A stretch of DNA of 64,000 nucleotides from Cloeon dipterum (taxonomy: Eukaryota; Arthropoda; Insecta; Ephemeroptera; Baetidae). How positions within the stretch are numbered: the first letter of the stretch is position 1; each line of letters starts with the position of its first letter. Positions 34,520 to 46,511 of this stretch are shown in pieces. A program made the translations under genes and the position numbers. The stretch covers positions 6,634,001 to 6,698,000 of the forward strand of contig NC_088788.1 in NCBI RefSeq assembly GCF_949628265.1, given 5' to 3'. A model generated the notes under the pieces. The model saw nothing but the letters and a program-made list of their open reading frames with translations. It made no database searches and was not told the origin of the DNA.

Positions 34520-37070
34520 CCGTTTGGGCTTGCAGATCAACTGCCACGGCAATGCAGATCCAGTTCAATTTAACTGTCGGAAAAAAAAATTTAATTCCGC
34601 ACCACATCCACTTAATTTTTGTGTAATTATTCGCGGAATAATTCGGGAAGCAATTTTTATCGAAATCGTCGGCCAAAATCCGAAAATTACTGTTTCGGCC
34701 ATGGCGGTTACGCTGCCACGGCAATGCAGATCCGCTGCCAGTTTAGCACTTTGATCGCCAAATAAAGCTGAGTGCGATCCTAGTCGCGTTGCATGGTGTA
34801 ATTTCTAATGTCGCTCAAAAAATTCAAATTTCACTGTTTCATTAAAAATTTTTGTAAAGTTAGTTGAGGAATCACTCGGGAAGCAAGTTGATGTGGAAAT
34901 TTCGCCCAAAAACCGAAAATTACTGTTTCGGCCATGGCGGTTACGCTGCCACGGCAATGCAGATCCAGTTCAATTTAACTGTCGGAAAAAAAAAATTTAA
35001 TTCCGCACCACATCCACTTAATTTTTGTGTAATTATTCGCGGAATAATTCGCGAAGCAATTTTTATCGAAATCGTCGGCCAAAATCCGAAAATTACTGTT
35101 TCGGCCATGGCGGTTACGCTGCCACGGCAATGCAGATCCGCTGCCAGTTTAGCACTTTGATCGCCAAATAAAGCTGAGTGCGATCCTAGTCGCGTTGCAT
35201 GGTGTAATTTCTAATGTCGCTCAAAAAATTCAAATTTCACTGTTTCATTAAAAATTTTTGTAAAGTTAGTTGAGGAATCACTCGGGAAGCAAGTTGATGT
35301 GGAAATTTCGCCCAAAAACCGAAAATTACTGTTTCGGCCATGGCGGTTACGCTGCCACGGCAATGCAGATCCAGTTCAATTTAACTGTCGGAAAAAAAAA
35401 ATTTAATTCCGCACCACATCCACTTAATTTTTGTGTAATTATTCGCGGAATAATTCGCGAAGCAATTTTTATCGAAATCGTCGGCCAAAATCCGAAAATT
35501 ACTGTTTCGGCCATGGCGGTTACGCTGCCACGGCAATGCAGATCCAGTTCAATTTAACTGTCGGAAAAAAAAATTTAATTCCGCACCACATCCACTTAAT
35601 TTTTGTGTAATTATTCGCGGAATAATTCGCGAAGCAATTTTTATCGAAATCGTCGGCCAAAATCCGAAAATTACTGTTTCGGCCATGGCGGTTACGCTGC
35701 CACGGCAATGCAGATCCAGTTCAATTTAACTGTCGGAAAAAAAAATTTAATTCCGCACCACATCCACTTAATTTTTGTGTAATTATTCGCGGAATAATTC
35801 GCGAAGCAATTTTTATCGAAATCGTCGGCCAAAATCCGAAAATTACTGTTTCGGCCATGGCGGTTACGCTGCCACGGCAATGCAGATCCAGTTCAATTTA
35901 ACTGTCGGAAAAAAAAAATTTAATTCCGCACCACATCCACTTAATTTTTGTGTAATTATTCGCGGAATAATTCGGGAAGCAATTTTTATCGAAATCGTCG
36001 GCCAAAATCCGAAAATTACTGTTTCGGCCATGGCGGTTACGCTGCCACGGCAATGCAGATCCGCTGCCAGTTTAGCACTTTGATCGCCAAATAAAGCTGA
36101 GTGCGATCCTAGTCGCGTTGCATGGTGTAATTTCTAATGTCGCTCAAAAAATTCAAATTTCACTGTTTCATTAAAAATTTTTGTAAAGTTAGTTGAGGAA
36201 TCACTCGGGAAGCAAGTTGATGTGGAAATTTCGCCCAAAAACCGAAAATTACTGTTTCGGCCATGGCGGTTACGCTGCCACGGCAATGCAGATCCAGTTC
36301 AATTTAACTGTCGGAAAAAAAAAATTTAATTCCGCACCACATCCACTTAATTTTTGTGTAATTATTCGCGGAATAATTCGCGAAGCAATTTTTATCGAAA
36401 TCGTCGGCCAAAATCCGAAAATTACTGTTTCGGCCATGGCGGTTACGCTGCCACGGCAATGCAGATCCAGTTCAATTTAACTGTCGGAAAAAAAAATTTA
36501 ATTCCGCACCACATCCACTTAATTTTTGTGTAATTATTCGCGGAATAATTCGCGAAGCAATTTTTATCGAAATCGTCGGCCAAAATCCGAAAATTACTGT
36601 TTCGGCCATGGCGGTTACGCTGCCACGGCAATGCAGATCCGCTGCCAGTTTAGCACTTTGATCGCCAAATAAAGCTGAGTGCGATCCTAGTCGCGTTGCA
36701 TGGTGTAATTTCTAATGTCGCTCAAAAAATTCAAATTTCACTGTTTCATTAAAAATTTTTGTAAAGTTAGTTGAGGAATCACTCGGGAAGCAAGTTGATG
36801 TGGAAATTTCGCCCAAAAACCGAAAATTACTGTTTCGGCCATGGCGGTTACGCTGCCACGGCAATGCAGATCCAGTTCAATTTAACTGTCGGAAAAAAAA
36901 AATTTAATTCCGCACCACATCCACTTAATTTTTGTGTAATTATTCGCGGAATAATTCGCGAAGCAATTTTTATCGAAATCGTCGGCCAAAATCCGAAAAT
37001 TACTGTTTCGGCCATGGCGGTTACGCTGCCACGGCAATGCAGATCCAGTTCAATTTAACTGTCGGAAAAC
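34520..37070. repeat. 172/406-bp satellite inside the element
   Basis: A 172-bp unit (GCCACGGCAATGCAGATCC through an A-run to GGCCATGGCGGTTACGCTG) is repeated; some units carry an extra 234-bp block containing TTAGCACTTTGATCGCCAA, giving 406 bp. Starts of the word GCAGATCCAGTTCAATTT are spaced 406, 172, 172, 172, 406, 172, 406 and 172 bp. Copies are almost identical. The array lies between the 5' side of the methyltransferase gene and the 3' end of BEN-like gene 1. Open frames in it are by-products of its periodicity. A promoter, replication or pairing role is possible but not shown. Confidence 0.85.
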
Positions 37071-37260
37071 AATCAGCAACGGAGGGAAAGGGTTAACGTA
37101 GCGTGATTTTGTTTATAACGAAACGTGTTGCACGAACAATTGACAAAATTGTATTAGAGCAATATGGAAATTGCGACAAACTGTAGAAATTAAAATCGTG
37201 TCTGCTGCGAGCAATGCCATGGAATGTTAAAGAAAACAATGAAATTTTTGGAATGGTTAA

Positions 37261-37266
37261 TTTATT
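37261..37266 (-). terminator. PolyA signal of BEN-like gene 1
   Basis: Minus-strand AATAAA about 95 bp past the stop at about 37,357. Confidence 0.5.
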
Positions 37267-37356
37267 TGTGGTAACAAGCAGTGTATCACGCATATGAAAA
37301 TAATTACAATGCAAAATGTAACTGAAGGTAGCTGCCAATCAGTATCGGACATGGAA

Positions 37357-39037
37357 ATCAATCCGAATCGTCTTCGGACTCTGAGGAGCTTGTGTCTTCT
37401 TTGGTAGGTTTGAACTTTGGGCGCCGCTCCGTCATCAGATTGATGAGCGCTTTCTTGGCAATGCGCTTGATGTCGATTTCCTTGATGGTGACCTCTTTCG
37501 ACCTGATGTACCACTTGTACTTGGTGTTGGCAATGATTTTTCCGGCCAGGTCTGCAAAGGAAAGAATTATTCAATTAATTGTAAATTTTTAATCAAGAAA
37601 GACTTACCGAGAAACTCATTCTTCAGCTCTTTGGGAAGTGCCATGGTTGCCTTTTGCCGCCTTGTGCTCCTGGTGCCTCCGTAGCTGAAATACAGGAGGT
37701 TCTCGATCCTGAAGAGGTTGATTGCCACGTGCCGCATCACCGAGTACAAGGATCCGCTGCCATCCTCGTAGCACTCATCGATGTCGTCCTGCTCGATGCC
37801 GATGTTGCCCTTCTTTGAAGTGACACACGATGGAACCTGAAAAGAAATAAAGATTAAAATCATTAATTATTCAGTGTTAGGTATAACTCACCTTTTTTGG
37901 TAGGTTGGGGTCATTCAGCAGAACCTTCTGCCAACCGTGCTCGCTGAGTCGTTGGCCGACAGCGTGCATGTTGGTCCTAGAACAAGAATTGTGAAGTACA
38001 AGCATGACGAGCGTTTCAAATTTGGTCTTACCAGTAAGTGGCCTCTGTGTGCTTGCTGGTTCCAGGCTCAGCGACCGCCTGTTGGAGAGAGTGGACCGTC
38101 TCGAGGTTCTGGTGCTTGAATTCCCTCCGAGCCTTCTTGAGGTGAGCCACTCTTTGATCGTTGACAGCCGCTTCGTCACGCAACGTTTGGTTCTCCTCCA
38201 TGAGACGGGCCTTCTTTGCTTCTAGGGAGGCTACCCGCTGCACGAGTTCCAACTTGGCCGCTGCCAACGCAGCGTTCCTCGTCCTCAGAGCTGAAAATTG
38301 CACAATAGTTATTAAAAGATGTTTCCTCAACAGTAATATAACCTGTAGCTCACCTGCCACTTGCGCAGCAAGTTCGTCGTCCTCTGCCGGCTCCATACGA
38401 GCGTCTGCCATCTCTGGACTGTCCGAAGCTGGAGGTGGTCGGAGAGGTCGCTTCTGACGCTCACTGTCTGTGTGGCTCGAAGTCGACGCACCGGACTGGC
38501 TGTCTTCTTCTTCTGGATAGAAGAGCATTAATGTCATGCAATCTGGGTAGTAAAAATAAGAGTGCTTACCTTGAACGTACTCACTGCCGGAGTATTCGTC
38601 AGACTGTTCTGACTCTTGTTCCTGGCCCTCCTCTTCGCTTGGCTTCTTGTCCTGGAATAGTCGTCGCTTGGTTTGGGGGGGGACAGCTGCGTCAGGCCTG
38701 GTGGGGGACTGTGCTGTGGTTTCTTCGCGGACTGCGTTCGAAAGAAATGAGCGAAATTTAAATACAAATAGGACAACATGCAATTAACTTTTTTACTCAC
38801 CCGACTCTCTTCCTTGACCAAGACCAACTACGACCTCCGTAATCGAATCATGCAGGGGATCACCTGAGTGGAAATAAATGAGAGTTGAGTATTGCAGCTT
38901 ATAGGGGGGGTTGATTTTAACTCACATGACGGACTGTTGTGGACGAAGTCGAGGGCCAGTGGGTCCCTTTCGGGCGCACTCATGTCAATGGTGACCGAGT
39001 CTGCCAGGCCTTCCATGGTTTCCGACTCTTGTTGCAT
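37357..39037 (-). CDS. BEN-like gene 1: acidic and coiled-coil protein
   Basis: Eight exons with consensus splice sites run from the ATG at 39,037 to the TGA at 37,357 (about 39,037-38,927, 38,862-38,800, 38,733-38,573, 38,514-38,355, 38,291-38,032, 37,979-37,893, 37,840-37,608, 37,555-37,357). The N-terminus is acidic and Ser/Glu-rich (SEEEGQEQESEQSDEYSGSE). A strong coiled coil follows (LVQRVASLEAKKARLMEEN). The C-terminal half (IGIEQDDIDECYEDG, then SLYSVMRHVAINLFRIENL and a Lys-rich TMALPKEL) has the spacing of a BEN domain, and the tail is acidic. BEN domains bind DNA or chromatin factors and occur in insect regulators and in viruses. The BEN call is by eye and moderate. A minus-strand exon with a good donor near 39,565 may be its 5' leader. 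Confidence 0.65.
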
Positions 39038-39559
39038 GCTGAAACTGAGAAACCTATGTCAAAAAATAGTGCAACGTGCCCCGGCAATGCAAGTGGCGGC
39101 GTTGTCTGCCACAAATTCTACAAAAGTAGCAATCGTACAACTTGCGATACATAACGGCGGACTGACACCCTTTGCCAACGAATTCGGAATGTACTTGTTG
39201 AGCGTTATGAATGTAAAAAAATTAGTCTACATTAATTTTCACTCACATGCAGCCTTACATTTGCATACATTCGTCCAAATTTCGCTACAGACATGCATAA
39301 ATACGTACACACATAAATAACACTAACGCATTCAGTGCAGTCAAAAGATGCAAAATTACGCAGGCCATGAAATTGTGCATTACATTCGATTCAGCTTTTT
39401 CCGCGGGCATGCATCACTTTAACTTACATGATTCCTATTTCTTATTGGATGTATGACATGCATAACGCACATGCATTAATTGTAAAGAATGCAATTGGGT
39501 TGAAATTGATGTTGAACTGTTGTAATTGACATTTCTACTCATTATATGACGGAAATTTA

Positions 39560-39816
39560 CATACCTGTAGCCTCTTTCTGCACCCGAGGGACAAAGACGG
39601 ACCGGAGATAGCGCGAGTGTCAAGAGTGAAAATTTTGCCGCCCTCAATGCAATGCTCCTTCACCGCATTCACTTGGGAGTGTTGGCCTGCTTTGCCGCAT
39701 AGGCAGTGCTGCCGCCTAGCTAGGTGTTGATTTTGTTTTTCGCTCATGTTCCTTTGTTTCTTCCAAGTTCCAGTGCCTTTAGGCAAATTGTGATTGAAAG
39801 TTTTAGTAAATCTCAT
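39560..39816 (-). promoter_or_regulatory. Probable 5' leader exon of BEN-like gene 1
   Basis: An open minus-strand stretch ends in a consensus donor (CTACAG followed by GTATGT near 39,564) about 0.5 kb upstream of the BEN-like gene 1 ATG. Its ORF (short, Cys/His-containing) could be translated, but a spliced untranslated leader is the simpler reading. Confidence 0.35.
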
Positions 39817-39870
39817 TCCTAGAACCGTCTCCCAGTTTCAATTAAAACGAATTAATTAGAAATTACACAT

Positions 39871-39876
39871 TTTATT
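39871..39876 (-). terminator. PolyA signal of BEN-like gene 2
   Basis: Minus-strand AATAAA about 65 bp past the stop at 39,941. Confidence 0.5.
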
Positions 39877-39940
39877 GTTCCACGAACGGTACGAAACCTT
39901 CGGAAGAAATCAGATTACATTGAATTTTAAATGCGGAAAA

Positions 39941-41030
39941 TCAGTGCAGTGATTTTCGATAATTGTCTGTACTCCTGATGTGCTGCCTGAGCCTCCGCAG
40001 GCTTTCCTTGATAGTGGAAATGCTCGTGCAGTCCTCGCTGAAGTTCTCCTTCCTTGGGTCCGAGCTCGGAACACTCGATGCTACGTCACTGACGATGGCT
40101 GAAACCATGAGTGAGTCCAGAATGAGGGCACAGAAATTCAAAATTAATTTTGTTACTGACAGCAAATGGCGTGCATCGTAGGAGGATGGAGTTGTTGCAG
40201 GCCGTGTCCCTCTTCGATGCCGCAGGTGATAATGGCGGGTCCCGTGAAATGACGACACACGAGCCGCCACAACAGCTCCCGAGCTGACCGAGCGCCTCTC
40301 GAGCATAGATTGACATATTCCTTGTCGAGGAAGGCTGTCCCTTGACAACATTCTACAAATAAGACCTGAAAGCAATGCATGTTTGAGGGAGTTTGCAATT
40401 CTGACTGAGATTTTATTATTTTTGAATACCCTACGAGGCCAATAAAATTTTTCCCCTCCTAATTTTGAACAACTGACTCACTCGTAAGCAAATATTATAA
40501 CATGTTTGAGCGTTGTGTTACAATATAATATTTTTTGTTGCGTCATTTAGTGAAAAATTATACTCGATGGAGGGACGGATAACCAAAATTTTACTAACCT
40601 TCGTTCCGTCCTTGCTGATGTCGCCAGGGGTTTTGAATTCCAACTGGTTTTGGAAAAAATCATGCTCTTTTCTAACTGGAAAGGGATGTTCGCACATTAT
40701 ATTACAATTACACCGGATTGTACGCGAAATTTGCTCACTTTCATGTCTCAGCGTGGCCATTTCCACTTCGCACTCGTACATTTGCCGCTGCGTAGCATTC
40801 TGAACTGCAACTTCCAAGTGGAGCACCTTCATCTGTGCATCGACCTCCATCCTCCTAGCGTCCTTGTAGGTCTCCCAAAGATTCTCTGGGATGGCTGGAA
40901 TGACCTGAAATGGCGAGCAGTCCAACGTGTTGTGCCCCAGTACGCAGACATTGCATGGATAACAGCTCACCGTTTCCTCTTTCGCGAGGCAGTGGGTGCA
41001 GTTACACGGTTTCTTGGTCCGACGAAGCAT
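39941..41030 (-). CDS. BEN-like gene 2: coiled-coil plus BEN-domain protein
   Basis: Five exons join in frame from the ATG at 41,030 to the TGA at 39,941. The short first exon has a Cys cluster (CNCTHC). The next codes a coiled coil (VDAQMKVLHLEVAVQ). Then comes a BEN-type region: LEFKTPGDISKDGTK, EYVNLCSRGARSARELLW, RLVCRHFTG and HGLQQLHPPTMHAIC, matching the BEN pattern of a helical core, an LF/HF-type turn and an L-x-P-x(2,3)-I end. A small Ser-rich, basic tail follows. It shares the coiled-coil plus BEN layout with its neighbour but little sequence, so the two may be old duplicates. A chromatin or DNA-binding role is inferred. Confidence 0.7.
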
Positions 41031-41288
41031 ATTGGAGGGCCAGATAGAAGCGGATGGCCGTTAGTTGCGATTTCCAAGTTGTGTGATTTGCACCTCGTGT
41101 CAAGTCAGAGTGATGCAACAATGGCCACGCTACTATCTGCAACTGGTAACAACTGGAGAACTGATTTTCGCGCCAGGCCCTTCTGGCAGTGGATGTGCAG
41201 TGGATCTGCAGTGGATGTGCAGCGGATGTGCAATGCCCTTGCGGATTTACGCGCCAAGCAACACGCGCCCCGCTCAATCGGTTCAGCC
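41031..41288. promoter_or_regulatory. Divergent promoter with 12-bp repeats
   Basis: Only 258 bp separate the start of BEN-like gene 2 (minus) from the start of the recombinase gene (plus), so the two probably share control. The recombinase side has four tandem copies of a 12-bp word (core AGTGGATGTGC, about 41,187-41,240), candidate binding sites for one of the element's own proteins. Confidence 0.5.
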
Positions 41289-44200
41289 ATGCAGTCCGAC
41301 AAGGTGAGAATTTTCTGAAATCGAGAATTTCAACAATTTCTTGAGCCATCCTCATAAGGAAAGCAGTTACTAGCGACCTGAAAAAGCATCTCTGCTTGGG
41401 ACTTGCACGTTTCATCGATTTGGACCGTCAATTTTCTAAAAATAATTGTTCTTTCGCTTGTTTGCGATCCGTGAAGTGAATGATTTTTTAAAATTGTCAT
41501 CTGCTTCTAATTTCTCGAACGCAATCAATTGTCAATCTAGCTTTCGCAGTATCATTTAAGAATTTAATTAACTGTTCCGATTTGCGCAGTTCAAGTTCAT
41601 GGTGCTGGTCAGTACTGAGGGTGTTGTGTCACTGAAGAAGATTGAAAAAAATGCGATCCCCCCGACCTTTAATGACGTTGTCAAGAACAAAGATGGCCAT
41701 GACAGTTTGGTTGTCTTCTCTGGCGGTAAGAACATTCCGTTTTGAGAATTAATTCCAAGTAAGGTGCACGAAACAATTCATTCTTTATCAGAGTCTGGCG
41801 CCGCCTTCAGCGTTCTGAGCAAGACGAAGAACGATGCAGTGAAGATCAGCCGCTACCAAACGAAGTTGATTGCAATGCTCGCCTCCCGAGTGTAAGTTGT
41901 CCGTTTACTTGGCAATCGCTGTAAACTCATTTTGATGTGCTGAATGCCGCTGCCAACAAAATTAATGTAATGAACCGAATAAAATAAAATAATTCATTTC
42001 GCACAGTTCTCGGCAGTCTGTTGGCGCCCGGATGACTTCGGAGCCGCCTCTAGAGGTGCCTCTTCCTAAGGTTGTGCCTGCGCCACAACCTACACCTGGC
42101 CAGCAGGTGCCAGCTTTGTCAACTCCTGGCGCCAGCATGGGACAGTTTGGTCGAACAAGTGATTTCCTGCCTCGCGCACTGCTCGATTCCCCTCCAATGG
42201 ACTATGAGTACGCTAGACTGATGAGTCCTGTGCCACCTGGTGGCCAGTGTGGGAGACATCTGCCTTCGAGTGAAGAACCCGCCATCGCGCACTCTACAAA
42301 ATCGGCCGAGTTTGGCAGTGCTAGGCGCGCACACACCCAAGGAAGCCGATCCCTCGTGTCGCGTTCGTTTGTAGTCGAACCAGTAGCGGGATGCAGCGGG
42401 TGGAAGCCGGTCGAGAGGAAGAAGCCTCGTCCGTTGGAAGGCCCTGATGTTGCAATCCCAAGATGGGGCGCCGCTCACAAATCCATCCGAGCCGGCTTCG
42501 ACGAGTCGTCAACAGACACAGCAGAGTCGGATGACTCCTCGTCGCAAGAAATGACAGATGAGGCGGCTGCCAGCCGAGTTTCGAAGCCGCAGGGAAACCA
42601 GGCGGCTATAATTGGTAATAGTCTTTCCGAGGGAATAATTGCGTCTATCTACGGTTCCTCGGCTTCCTGGACTGAAAGTACATTTAAAATTTCCACTTTT
42701 TAGCTCGGACTGATCAACAAACACCTGAGAAGAAAGTGATCAATGACGCGGTGCCTGCGACGCCAGGCAATGAGTGTAAGTAATACCTCCATCTTCCTGG
42801 TGGTTCTTGCAAATTCATTCCGCGATTAAAAGAATGAAACACCAGTTCTAACACGCGTTGTATTTGCATTTCAGTGCCCCATGACAAGTTGCACTTAATC
42901 AAGATTACTTTCTTCTCTATGGAAAGGAAGAATGACATGCCCGACTTCTTCCTCATCGCAGACAGCCAGTCCCCAGGACTGCAGTCGCTTCCTGAGCTGC
43001 ATCGGCTGACCCAGGACAGAAGTGGTGATCCGAAGGTTCTCCGTAAGGCTGAAATCGTCTACAGTGAGTATTGCAACCAAGTAAACTCTCCTTGGAGTGT
43101 GAAGATGCAATTTTTCAGGCCAGCTGTACATCACAACAGAGGCCCTTTATGCACTGATGAATGAACTGCTCTCTGCGGACCAACTGCTAGCACAGTCTGT
43201 GCCACCAGGCGCCACTTTCCTGACATCTACCTTTCAATCCCTGGATATTGATCCTGCAGAGGGAGTGGTATACATCTTTGGCGTGCATGCTGGCACGGAG
43301 TGGCGAGCATTCGACCTGTTCAGCGGGGTACTGAAGAAACACACGAGAAAAGTTTACGAAACATTCACAAAAGCGGGTAGGCAATGTAAAAATAATGACT
43401 GCAGTTTTTTCTTACGGTACCAACTGTCCAATTGCAGCTGGTTCGAGAAGATTTGCCGCCATGGGCGGTTCATGCCTTACTCTGTCCCCTCACAAGAAGG
43501 TGAAGACCACGCCCGTCAAGATCTTGGCTCTTGCCGCCGGCGTGAAAAAGAACCAATATTGCTATTTCTGCGGAAAGAACTTTAGGGGGAACATCATGAG
43601 GCATCTGCGGTTGGGCCACATGCAGGAGCCAGAAATCCAAGATCTGTACGCTGCGAAGCCATCCGCGGAACGAATGAGAGCTTTCTTCAGTGAATTGCGG
43701 CTCCTTGGTAACGAGCAGCACAACGCCACAGTATTGCAGTGCAGGCAGGGCACGCTGGTACCGTCGCGGCGCAGCCAGACAGCCAGCGTTCGCACAACAA
43801 ACAAGTGCCCCTACTGCCTGACACTTCACACGAGCCGCAATTTCAAGAGGCACTTGCAGATTTGCCGCACTCGGCGAGGCGTTGAGGCCCGAGAACCAGC
43901 ACCACCGGTTGACCTGCTCGAGTTGAACCGCATTGAGCAACTCCGGACAAATTTGGACCAGAGCTACACGGTTGCGGTGGACAAAATCCTTAACAACATG
44001 CGTGACAAAAGGATCGCCAGCTTCATCATCACAGATGATCAGCTGGTGATCAGAGTGGTAAAAAATTTTGGCCTGCAGCAGGAAACTGGCAACAACGGAG
44101 TGCAAATCAGCCGGAGGAATATCCGCCTTCTCTACGCTTTGTACACCGCTTTCAAGGTGCATGCAGAAATCCCTGGATTAGTAACCTCGCTGAGGGACAT

Positions 44201-46135
44201 CTGCAAGCGGTCCGTTTGGCAGGGGCTTCCCAGCAACCGACCGGCAAGCAAGACTGACCGAATCATCGAGGTCATCCACACCATCTGCGGCGGTGAGGAA
44301 AACAGGGTAGATTTCAAGCGGCCCAATGACGTCATGACGCTCAGCTCACTCATCAGACAAGTAGCGAGTGAGTTGCAGCAGGAGCGGTTCGAGGACGAAG
44401 CCGAGCGTAAATTGTGGACCGAAGAGTGCCGGTTGCTGATCGAATACCTGGAAACTAAGAGGTACCGTATTTATACGACAACAAGGGCTGCAAAGCAGAA
44501 GAAAAACAGCGAGAAGCTCCACAAGACGCACGTGTCACCCCACGACCTGCAACTCTACAACGCGCACCTTGAAGGAATGTGCAGCTACCACCACATTCAC
44601 CTGCAGAAAGCGAAGAAAGAGTCAGAGTTTGAGTGTCACTACAAGGCGTTGGCAACACATTTGAACCTGGCTTTCTGTTCCTTCAACGCTCGCAGGGCGA
44701 CTGAGGGAAGCTTCGTTACTCTGCAGAACTATGAGGAGAGAAACAATTACTCGGGGAAGAACAGCGATGCGCTATCAAAAGCGCAACAAGAACTGGCCGA
44801 GCGGTACGACGTGCTTACCTCCACCGGGAAAGGGTCTACCAAAGTTCTTTCCCTCTTAAAACCAGAATGGCGCGACTACTTCACAACCCTGTCTGACAAA
44901 GGAGTGCGTGCTGCGGCGGGCATTCCGGAGAGTTGCATTTACCTGTTCGGCACGAAAAACGGAAAACCGATGGACGTGAGAGGGCCGCAGAAAGCAGCTG
45001 CTGAAGCGTGCCTTGCAGAACGACCTGATGACCTCAGGGCGCGTGCCATCAGGACGACCTTCGCGACAACTTTGGGCCAGATGGAGCTTAGCGGACCTTC
45101 AAAGAAGCTCCTGTGCCTGTTGATGGGACACTCAATCACGGTCCACGACCAGTACTACGATCTTCCGACGGGCCTTGGTTTCAATCTGATGGTCGGCAGA
45201 GCACTAGAGATTTTCCAAGATGGTAACATTCAAAAGCACAAGGGAACCACCTTGGAACAGGCAGCAGAGATCAGAACAACCGCTGCCCAACCGGACAATG
45301 CTGACCCGGAAGACGAGTAAGTGTATTTCCCGTAAACAAAACTTGGACAGCCGCCTATGATTTACCGGCTGAAAAAAATCTTCTTCCACGTTTCCCCCTA
45401 TTCCACGTATTAACATTACCTTTCTCCTTCTTCCATCAGCTTCAGCATCGAGGACCTCCAAGATGCCATTCTCTTTGAGGACGTGGATGAGGAAGCCGCA
45501 GAGGCAGAGCTTGCTGTGAAACCACAGCCGACTAAACCACGGCGGGGACGCAAACCCGGGAGCAAGAACAAGGTCAGAGCTCCGAATAAACCGACGCTAC
45601 GCAAGAATACGAAAAAGTATAACAAGGGATCTTGATGGCTGGATGAGTAACTTATAATGATCACTTTAACAGAGCAGCGCAGTCCGAAAGTGAGGCAGAA
45701 GAAACTGAAACGAGCAGCAATGAGTCCGCCGCAGAGACCAACATCTCGGCTGATTCAGGGTAATTTAATTCAACTGACTAGATTCGCAAAGCTAACACCA
45801 CCTTACAGATCCGTGCATGAAACTAGCAATGCAGAAGCGCAGGTACAGGTTCCCACGTTGACGGTGCCACAGAAACGACGCCCAGGCCGACCGCGGGGCT
45901 CCAAGAACAAAACTGTTGCCAAAGGAAAGGAAGCATCTGCCCCTGTGACGGCAGACAGTGACGCTGCTGCTGACATCTCAAACCAGGAAAAACGGTTTCC
46001 CAAGAAGCGCGCAAGTTCCAGCATTACCAGGTATTTCTTATAGAAGTGTTGAAACAAATTCAGTTAACTCAATGTTTCTCCAGGGTTTCAAGTTTGCCTG
46101 AGAAGAAAAGAGGACGCCCAAAGAAAGTTCAGTAA
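41289..46135 (+). CDS. Zinc-finger tyrosine-recombinase-like protein with AT-hooks
   Basis: This is the probable mobilising enzyme. Twelve exons: 41,289-41,303, 41,590-41,725, 41,792-41,891, 42,007-42,614, 42,704-42,775, 42,875-43,063, 43,119-43,376, 43,438-45,316, 45,440 to about 45,573, 45,673-45,759, 45,809-46,030, 46,084-46,135. All phases agree except that the 9/10 junction is unclear. Exon 8 holds a C2H2 finger (CYFCGKNFRGNIMRHLRLGH), a second Cys/His unit (CPYCLTLHTSRNFKRHLQIC) and a C-terminal recombinase-like domain: box I FNARRATEGSF, box II IRTTFATT, MGHSITVH and DQYYDLP with the candidate nucleophile Tyr. Box II has Arg where many recombinases have His. The layout recalls a poorly described animal family with an RHL-type finger and an MGH...YYRLP-like end. 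Exons 9, 11 and 12 give AT-hooks (RRGRKPG, RRPGRPRG, KRGRPKK). About 1,250 residues; exons 2-7 match nothing I know. Confidence 0.82.
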
Positions 46136-46279
46136 TATTCTAACTAGAAGTTTTGTTTGTTGCCAACCAATGCCCAGTTATGTAAGGATCACGCTTTATT
46201 CTCCTTTCATTTGTTACCAATTGTTACTTCCTCCTCTGTTAAATGCTCATGTGAATGGTTGTGCCTAGGAAGTACGTGT

Positions 46280-46285
46280 AATAAA
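46280..46285 (+). terminator. PolyA signal of the recombinase gene
   Basis: AATAAA about 145 bp after the stop at 46,135. Confidence 0.5.
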
Positions 46286-46511
46286 AACCGTCAACCAGTT
46301 ATTTCAAGGATTCACTAGTTTATGTGTCTAAGGTCACCAAGTATGGTCAGTTCAAAATACATTATATATCATTACATGTAAAATAAGGTTATCAAAATTC
46401 ATAAGATTAGTATCAAAAACAGTGTCGAGGTAATTATTCAAAGGGAAGCGTTTCACGCCATATGAAATCACCAATAAGTCCCGAAAAGTTGGAAATAAAT
46501 AAGTAGCATGT

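Noticed and set aside
34864-37058. Repeated 95-102-residue open frames on both strands
   Set aside because: They are by-products of the 172/406-bp satellite: the same frame recurs in every unit and lacks splice or start context.
37937-38761. Plus-strand ORFs across BEN-like gene 1
   Set aside because: The minus strand has consistent splice phases and a coiled coil; the plus-strand frames are shadows.
43470-44162. 230-residue minus-strand ORF opposite the recombinase
   Set aside because: It is a shadow of exon 8 on the other strand with no supporting motifs.
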